NCBI GenBank assembly: GCA_035610835.1
Contig: CM069455.1
Location: forward strand, 22,548,264 to 22,612,263
DNA length: 64,000 bases
Direction: 5' to 3'
Source: Ophiura sarsii
Lineage: Eukaryota > Echinodermata > Ophiuroidea > Amphilepidida > Ophiuridae
Part shown: positions 56,733 through 64,000 of the stretch, in pieces
Numbering within the stretch: position 1 is the stretch's first letter
How the letters are laid out: each line of letters starts with the position of its first letter
Made by a program: the position numbers and the translations under genes
The notes under the pieces: model-generated
What the model was told of the DNA's origin: nothing
The model's input: only the letters and a program-made list of their open reading frames with translations
Databases searched by the model: none

Positions 56733-57974
56733 CTGCAAAAAAAATCAATGATAAAGAAAGAGACATCTTGTTAACATCAGAATAAGACACATCTGTTTGT
56801 ATTTCTGGCTAAAACCCTAACCGGGTTTTTTAACTGGGATCTCAATTTTGGAAGAGAAATCAACAAATAAATCGCTGCTCCCAGACCGGGGATTGAACCG
56901 AGGACCCTCCGGACCAAAAACCATAGGCAAGCCACGGCTCTCAGCTAGTGGTTTGCGCAGTATACTTACTGCCCGGGCTTACTGCTCACTATATAGACTT
57001 GATTACAGGTGTATGTTCCGATCACTTTTTTATATCAGAAGAATCCACATATTTTTCTCATTATGTCTGTAAAATCTTAGGGGCCAGACATTTTCCATTT
57101 ACAAATAATAGGCCAAAATGCAATGAATTACTGCCAAAGGTGGTTAACCACCTAGCCAGTTTGTGTACTACTCAATGGGCAAATTTAATGACACCTGGTG
57201 CTTCTAAAATAAAAACCATTGGAGTTATGCAACTCAAATTTTGGAATATGGCTATTTTTGGGATGACCCTTCATGTAGAATCAAGTTAAAAATCAGGCCA
57301 GAAATCTAGAACACCTACCTTTAATATTAATTGAAATTGAAGATTTTGTTTGCTTGGATCGTAAGGCTATGTGCACCATTTAAATGAAATAATAATGAAT
57401 GCACCCCTTGATTGGTTGAACACACATACATGTTCACAAAACCTGGTTAATTTGGCCTAAATTTCAAACAAAATATAATAAACTTTTTTTTATTATCATC
57501 TCATGTGACGATACTTGACCCATTAACAACCACCCACATGATCAATTAGTCCTATAAATGTTAAAGTACTTCAGTAAAAGTCGGGAGTCTAGCTTGACCG
57601 TTCACGGTATAACCATTAGTAGCAATATATCCAAGAGCTCTACTCTTCATAGCACGGGGATGGGGACAGTCAACTATATAATATTGTAAGTGTGTGTGAC
57701 CTCCCCCCCCCCCCCACCCCCCAAAAGGCATAATGCAGCGAAGCAATGAACAAAAACCAACCCTGCAAATGGCCTGACTTTTCCCCCCATCAAAATGACT
57801 GTAAAATTGTTTTATAAACTGTACAAATGTTGCCATTTTTTTGAGTTGGTATTCATTTGCATACGAAAACATTTTCACCAATTTCTACACAAATGGGACA
57901 GTAGAACGGGGTTTGACTCATCTGTAATACTTTTGGTGCAATGTCTACTTGTTCAATACATAAACGAGACATGC
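56733..57974. other. FCHO first-intron sequence
   Basis: Includes a C run with CCCCCACCCCCC at 57700-57722 and short open frames without motifs. I looked for the first FCHO exon here and did not find it. Confidence 0.45.
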
Positions 57975-57982
57975 ATTTAGGG

Positions 57983-58244
57983 CAGGGGTTCTCAACCTGG
58001 GGGTCGTTTGGGGTTTTCCAGGGGGTCATGAAGGGGTCATAAATATAGCTTTTTGGGGAACCATTTTTATATTTCGCTCTAAAAAGGCTTACAAACCCCT
58101 AAAAGAAACTTTCAAAAATGCTAAATTTTTGGCTCACTATGCTCGCATCATACTAAGCAGTTTCAGAATAAATCAGGTGGTTGTTTTTTTGGGGGGTTTT
58201 TTTTGGGGGGGGGGGTCACGGGCCAAAAAGGTTGAGAACCACTG
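57983..58244. mobile_element. hAT MITE, 262 bp, 8-bp target duplication
   Basis: CAGGGGTTCTCAACCTGGGG and GGTTGAGAACCACTG are inverted ends of the widespread hAT (Charlie-like) type; ATTTAGGG flanks both sides (57975-57982, 58245-58252). A solitary CAGGGGTTCTCAA at 63743 may be a remnant of the same family. Confidence 0.95.
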
Positions 58245-58545
58245 ATTTAGGGGGTGTCTGCATTATACAGCATTACATGTATATTTGACTGTCCCCCTTC
58301 CCCGGGCTCATAGCCTCTACAACTCGATGAGTTATTGAAGAACGTTTGATTACTGACAATTCAGTTTTGAAGTACTGTTTTGATGCTTGTAGTGGTTAGA
58401 AATGTGCGTGCATTCACCCCATTTACAACATATGAGCAGAATTTCAAGGTAGTTATATAGAGGCTGATCCTTTACATGAAATTATGTCCTGTTTTTTCCT
58501 TGATTAATGGACAAAGTTCATTTTTACTCATCTTGCTAAAATGAT

Positions 58546-59160
58546 CATATCGTCGCTGTTCTGTCAAAACCTTGTTTCTCCATCCAGCCCTTCAGCATGT
58601 TTAAATAATATTCCGATGTAATGTATAACCATAGGGAAGTTTGCATGGAACATGTTCAAGGGTCAAAAACACATCCATCAAAACCTTGAAAATGCTCTTG
58701 CCCTGAACATGTATAAAGAAACCCGGGTGGGGGAGGGGGCACTAACATTGGAAAAGGGTATAGGTATGTGCCGCGCTGAAGACCCCCTTTTCACCCTATG
58801 CTGCTAGCTCTTATGACCCCGTTTTGAGCCTGCATCAGTTCTTAAGACCCCAATTTTATTGAAAATTCAAAAATCGCAAAATTTTGCGTTCCAAAGCCCC
58901 AATTCTTTGAACATTTTGCGTTCTAAAACCAAAACTTTTTGCAAATTTGCGTTATTGCTAATCAAAATTGAACTATAGACCAGTTCTCAAGACCTACTTT
59001 TTTGAAAAAATCAGTTCCTAAGACCCTATTTTTCGTCATAAAATCCATTAAGTTCAGTTCTGTAGCCCTCCTTTTTGAGACCCTGTGCGGCACACCCCTA
59101 CCCATAAAAAAAGTTGAGTGCCCCCCCCCCCCCCCCCGGAAAGAAACACTTCATGCATAT
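58546..59160. mobile_element. MITE family D, copy 3, interrupted
   Basis: CATATCGTCGCTGTTCTGTC...CCTTCAGCATGTTTAAA...CATGTTCAAGGGTC...GAACATGTATAAAGAAAC runs to 58723 and resumes at 59140 after a G/C-run MITE. No right end is evident. Confidence 0.7.
58724..59139. mobile_element. G/C-run MITE, 416 bp, 8-bp target duplication
   Basis: CCGGGTGGGGGAGGGGGCAC and GTGCCCC...CCCCGG are inverted ends, followed inward by GGTATGTGCCGC / GCGGCACACCCC. AAAGAAAC flanks both sides (58716-58723, 59140-59147). It inserted into family D copy 3. Confidence 0.88.
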
Positions 59161-60548
59161 GAAGTTGGATAATTCCCACTTCTAAGGAATTTCACAAATA
59201 TGCCAGGCCTATGTCCTAGGATTTCTTGTAAAGCAGCTACCCCATGTGTACAATATGATTTATCCCTATGATAATACGGTACATGAAAAAGGAGTAGACT
59301 TCCCTGCCTGGCCTACCCCACTTATATGCAGTGTCCGCACTTAAGTTTCTTCCAAGGTGAAGTCCCGGCCCCCCAACTCAACGCAAAAGTTGGCAACCAT
59401 GACTGTTCTAAAAATCGCGGAACAAGGGGTATTCGATTGTCAGCGAGGACAACGAAATCATGAAAATAGGGGGTACTTCCTGAATTAGTCTCTGTGAAAT
59501 TCGAAAAGGGGTATTTTACGAAGAGAAAAACCATAAACATCACAGTATGGATTTAATCATTTGATAGAACATGGTAACAACCCAAATACACCATTTGGGA
59601 TACCAGTACACCAGTTTATAACTGAGGACCATAATGCATGTTACTGTTGGGAGCAACAAGTTTTTATCTATTTTATTAAGTGTCTTTGAAAAGGGGTGTT
59701 TGAAATGATAGTCATTGAAAACAAAAAAGGGGGTATTTTTCACCCCAATTTTGCTCTTGTTTTTGCACACAAAAAAGGGGGGGGGGGAAATTGTTGAAAA
59801 ATCAATGCAAAGGGGTACTTTGAAAAAATGAAGAACGATCATGGTTACCAACTTTTGTGTTGAGTTGGGAACCGGGGGTGTTGTGCAGGTGCTGTCTAGG
59901 CTGCAGCCTACAATCTAGTAGTAATCCAATTTTTGTTTGGCGCATATAGAAAATACATTGGCAGCCCAACTTTTAGCAGGTCACAGTGAAAGGTGCAGAA
60001 ATAGCCCAATACCGCAGTTTACCAGCAGGGTTGGCAACACTGCTTGTATGATGACACCCTGATCCAAAGGGAGTTGCCATCATCATCATCGCTATCAGAT
60101 GACACCATCAGAAACAACTAGGAATCTCTGGCTCTGGATCAATCACAAACCACTGAGGAAGGCTGTTGAAACCTGAATGGAAGCTACGTGCTGCCATTGT
60201 AAAGTTCACTATTAGTATTAACCCCATTAGAACTACCTTCCGATTGGTTAAACTTTAGAATGTGTCAAACATTGTGCCAATAAGAGACAGTGTTAGAATA
60301 ATAACAATTTAAAAAAAAGATAAACATAAAGTATTCATAAGCCAAATCATTGGTTATAAAGATGATTATATCATGCAACTGACCAATCGGAATTCTTGTA
60401 CAAAAGACAGGTACAACGTAGTGGCCCAGGGTTAAACATTCTCCTGAATTTCAACATTAGATATCATACCTTTATTAGATATCTTCTAATCTCATTTTCT
60501 GTACAGTAGATGTGTGAGACTAATCAAAGGGTCATTGAATTCTAATAC
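59148..60548. other. intron or 5' flank, nothing recognised
   Basis: Contains AAGGGGTATTTYACGAA-type blocks near 59510, 59690 and 59815, so it is likely another decayed repeat (inverted TGGCAACCATGA... at 59390 and TCATGGTTACCAACTTTTGTGTTGAGTTGGGA at 59838). No gene. Confidence 0.4.
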
Positions 60549-60558
60549 TGTTTTTGCC

Positions 60559-61080
60559 CGGGGGGGGGGCAGTCAAGTATGATGTTGTAATCATCCACGT
60601 GAACGAAAATGCGGAATATGGGTGTTTTTTTCCGACCACAACGCGGATCTGCGCAGACCTGTGCTAAGGGTATCAAAATCGCCAATTTCAGAGAATAAGG
60701 GTGTCTTTTTCAACATGATTCCGCGATAAGGGTTGCTTGGCGCGAAAGTCATGTGTCATCAATAAGATAGCTCCCAAAATGGTTGGCCCTTAGGAATAAA
60801 TTTACAAACAAAACTGAATCATGCACTTACTTCATACGTTCATGTCAGTCTAAACTCTGTCTTGAGGGCCTATTTATATCCTTTGTATGAGCATAGATAA
60901 GCGGAGCTTACCCATAAGCTGTAGGATTTCTGTGTGTATGAGTATGATCTTCGAGTTGTAATCCTTGTTAAGGGTCACTTTTTCCTTCTTTAAGAATCTG
61001 TGTTAAGGGTGGTTTTTGAGAGTGGATTCACACGGATGATTACAACTTTTATACGTGAGTGCCCCCCCCCCCCCCCCGAG
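60559..61080. mobile_element. G/C-run MITE, ~522 bp, with direct-repeat flanks
   Basis: [42 protein letters not shown] left end faces GGATGATTACAACTTTTATACGTGAGTGCCCC...CCG at the right. TGTTTTTGCC occurs on both sides (60549-60558, 61081-61090). Same style of ends as 58724-59139. Confidence 0.8.
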
Positions 61081-61507
61081 TGTTTTTGCCATACTTTTTC
61101 AACACTAAAAAATCTTCAAAATTCTTGAGAATTCCTGAAGGAAATGTATAAGAAATATACCTGAGACACCCTGTATAGCTTGACTAATAATATCCCACTA
61201 ATTTCCTGGTAATATCCTCAAAAAGTTTTACAATATGCAAAAAAGCAAAAAGCAGCTATTATGTATCATTGTAAATCTCACTGTGAACTAAATTGCTGCC
61301 ATGTAATGTAAATGATTTAAATAGGGCGGTGACATCCATAGAGGAGAGGACATCCAATTTGGGCTAAACAATCTAATATTAGAATTTCCGATGGTTGGCT
61401 GTCAAAATAATCTTAGTTGTCATAAACCTGGGGGAGGGGAGACTCCATCCTATACTGCACACCATGTGCCCTCAAAATGACACACAAATTTAAGCTCCCT
61501 GTGCCTA

Positions 61508-61570
61508 TAACCAGGCCTAGAATAGCGCCTGCTCGTAGCGGGTAACTGTTTGGTCGGGCGGTGAAGATAC
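61508..61570. mobile_element. fragment of the CAGGCCTGGAA-type MITE
   Basis: CAGGCCTAGAATAGCGCCTG...GGGTAACTG...GGGCGGTGAAGAT is the inverse of the right part of 6251-6463. Confidence 0.6.
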
Positions 61571-61918
61571 AAAAAAGTCCCCCTGTACCTATAACCCACT
61601 GTTTTTGTTATCTAATGACCCCTTTTCTTTCATTTTTTTCACTCAATGACCCTTTTTGTCACCCAAATACCTCAATTTAAAAAAAAAAATCACAGTAAGA
61701 TACTTATTGCAGCGCATACGCAGACAAACACACACTTTGCATCCACTACCTACAGCAACTCACATTTAACACATCTTCTCTAGTACCGCTCATATTAAGC
61801 CCATGAGTTGTGCTACTTATTTAAACCTTTGAATGCTGTCCAATCGGCTACAACACATTGGGGCATTTATTCCAATGTTTGTTTCTCATTGTATCATTTT
61901 CATCAATAGTATTGAGGG

Positions 61919-62198
61919 GAAGGCTGTGAATGCACAGGTAGTTTCCTCCCCGGGTACCCGACTCGTTTTTCGGGCGGGTACCTGGGTACCTGAAAATACA
62001 CACTATTTCGTTTGTTGTATTTTTTTTTTTTTTTGAAGTACAAATTTGTCCCCAAAATGACACATAATGGGATCAATGTCATTTGGGGGACAAATTTGTA
62101 CTTTAAAAAAAAATGTGAAAAAAAAAAATTTACAAAAAATGTTACATTTCGGGTATTCGGGTACCTAATTTGGTACCCGGGTATAAGTCACAGCCTTA
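61919..62198. mobile_element. hAT MITE, 280 bp, 8-bp target duplication
   Basis: AAGGCTGTGA and TCACAGCCTT are inverted ends, with CGGGTACCCG-type subterminal blocks on both sides and an inner palindrome (GTACAAATTTGTCCCC / GGGGACAAATTTGTAC). ATTGAGGG flanks both sides (61911-61918, 62199-62206). Confidence 0.87.
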
Positions 62199-62206
62199 AT
62201 TGAGGG

Positions 62207-63800
62207 AGAGTGGCATGGGGAGGGATGAGGTGGAGGGGTAGGGGATTGGTGAGAGGGTGCAAAAGAGTTGACAGTAGGGGAAGGAGAAAGAAAATGGGTA
62301 TGGAAGACTCCCCAACTCCCCATCGCCACTTTTTTTTAAATGTGTTTTTGTAAACCCTTATTTACATAGACCCTGCCCACACCGCCACCAAACAAAACAA
62401 ATAATAAACCAAACAACACACTAACAAGTTCAACCCTCCAATCTGTCAGTTTTCATTCACATCCACCCTTCACTTTAAAATCTTTGTGCTTCAAATGCGC
62501 GTGCCTTTAAATTTCACATTCAGAAATAAACCTCTCAATCCGCGTAAGCGTTCAAGCAAAACAAAATAAATTCTAAGGGTGGCCTCACAATTTTCTACCA
62601 TATTTTTAGCTCTCGTTTTCATCCCACTCACATAGCAGTGTTTACTAATCATACATATGATTACCCGAGTTGAAAGCAACCACACCGTATGGTGACAACT
62701 TGAAATAAAACGCAAACTTGAAAATGATTATTTTGAGAGAAAAAAATCCTATGTCTTTAAATACATGTAAACTGCACTTTAAAATGAAGATAGCGTAACC
62801 CGTTGTGCAGTTGCAAGCTAAATACACAGCACAGCGCAGTCACAGGACTCATGATGGTGGTAAATGCGAGTGTCTTGAGCATAATGTTACGCATACATTC
62901 AGAATGAAGAAAAGAGAACATTTTCAATATTGAGCACAAACGAAATATAAACAGTGGTTTATTTACATTCTCGTCCCTCATGATTACAAGGATTTAGCTC
63001 AGATACAGAATACAGAAGTGTGTGTGTGAGGAGGGGGAGGGGTGAATGATGGTATTATGCCATGCTTAAAGATGGAATATACTTTGAGAATGGAGCCTAA
63101 AATAGTTTCTCAAACCCTAAACTAATTTGTAAAATGGAAAACAATCCTTTTGGAAATTAATTTTAATTAATTTTGAAATTCTAACCAACTAGATGTGATA
63201 AACCATTAAAAGGTAATAAATACAACCAAAGATAGGAAATGTTTGAACTACCTTTTGATTTGTTGTTTGTTTCGTTCATGAGGTTATTAAGTACATAATA
63301 ACCCCCCCCCCCCCTAGCTACAATCCTTGTACCCCCCCCCCCCCCCCCCCTCCTCCCACTATGCTGATGTCCACCCCCATGTTGTCCCAAAACAAATGTA
63401 AATGTTGACTTTCCATTTAAACATTAAAAGCCAACTTTTTTTGCACTTGCACCCCCAGACTTTTACTTGCCCCATTTCCCCCTCCAATGTTAATGCTGGT
63501 GCTGCCACTGGTTAATGGAAGAATCAAATTTGATTAAGAGAGGAAACAACCGAATCATAAAATATAAATGGCAGGAATATGACTAAGAAAACAATGGAAT
63601 CGACTGAAACAACACAAGTGTGTCTTTGAAATGTGTGGAAATTTGAGGAGCAATATTCTTCAGCTATTACATGTATGTTATATCAGAATAGAGGAGAAAT
63701 TGCATGCAGCATGCCAGAAAATATGCGGAAAATAAATATATCAGGGGTTCTCAATGGGCAGCTTATTGGTCAAATCTGGCCCTTCAAGCGATGAAGACTC
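62207..63800. other. intron or 5' flank with C runs
   Basis: G-rich stretch at 62209-62275, C runs at 63301-63315 and 63334-63351. No coding match, and no FCHO first exon found. Confidence 0.45.
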
Positions 63801-64000
63801 TTAACACTTTCCACGCGGCTATTAGTTTTACCATTGTATACAAAACAGATTTTTCAGAAACATTTCTCAACTTTCAAGGTCTATCTCAAGAATTACTTAA
63901 TCAATACAAGGCATGATTGTACTTGTTTTAATGCATTTTTCATGGTGATTCCAAATATAGTAATAAAATAAAATAATTATGATATTTTTCAAATGTTTTG
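63801..64000. mobile_element. MITE family B, partial copy cut by the window end
   Basis: TTAACACTTTCCACGCGGCT, AACTTTCAAGGTCTATCTCAAG and TGCATTTTTCATGGTGATTCC match the family B arm at 23411-23817. TTAA precedes CACTTTCC as at 23.4 kb. Confidence 0.75.

Noticed and set aside
60895..60935. Candidate first FCHO exon: minus-strand ...SYSLW followed by GTAAGC
   Set aside because: It ends in Trp at phase 0 as the first exon should, but has no Met and no ENF before the Trp, so the match is chance.

Overview
This is animal nuclear DNA, AT-rich and packed with dispersed repeats, long introns and GT-AG splice sites. It has no operons, ribosome binding sites or other bacterial features. The repeat mix suggests a marine invertebrate, perhaps a deuterostome such as an echinoderm or hemichordate. 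That mix is tRNA-headed SINEs with a metazoan core, CR1/L2-type LINEs, a DIRS-like tyrosine-recombinase retroelement, and many hAT and foldback MITEs. The taxonomic guess is inference only.

One host gene runs through almost the whole window on the minus strand: the single-copy-type orthologue of FCHO1/FCHO2, an F-BAR protein that starts clathrin-coated pit formation. I assembled eight consecutive internal exons from high to low coordinate: 56732-56641, 34184-34110, 31856-31715, 18640-18569, 15374-15269, 5061-4982, 4285-4187 and 110-14. Their phases all fit, all have AG/GT borders, and together they encode about 254 residues, nearly the whole F-BAR domain. The first exon (about nine residues) and everything after the F-BAR domain lie outside the window or were not found.

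The most unusual feature is that exon tails with their 5' splice sites have been amplified downstream of three of these exons. (1) The 37-copy, 74-bp satellite at 1499-4235 is made of the last 48 nt of exon 4285-4187 plus the first 26 nt of its intron, so it holds about 35 intact GTAAGT donors in a row. (2) A decayed array of about 115 bp per unit at 30463-31107 is built the same way from the last 66 nt of exon 31856-31715 and its donor; it was later split by a foldback transposon. (3) Degenerate copies of exon 15374-15269 sit just downstream of it, at about 14755-14935.

The rest is intron filled with mobile DNA. 0-27 kb holds a SINE, several MITE families, two adjacent long hairpins and a LINE fragment. 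At 27.7-29.4 kb a hAT MITE abuts another MITE that was split by a 5'-truncated LINE. 33-36 kb has hairpin MITEs and a 79-bp satellite. 36.7-46.2 kb is a large region with 52-bp inverted ends. It contains a DIRS-like gag ORF whose 3' end runs into a 5S rRNA-derived sequence, a broken tyrosine recombinase and several tandem arrays. 46-64 kb has several hAT MITEs with exact 8-bp target duplications and a near-complete LINE (803 codons, plus strand) at 53.15-55.72 kb.
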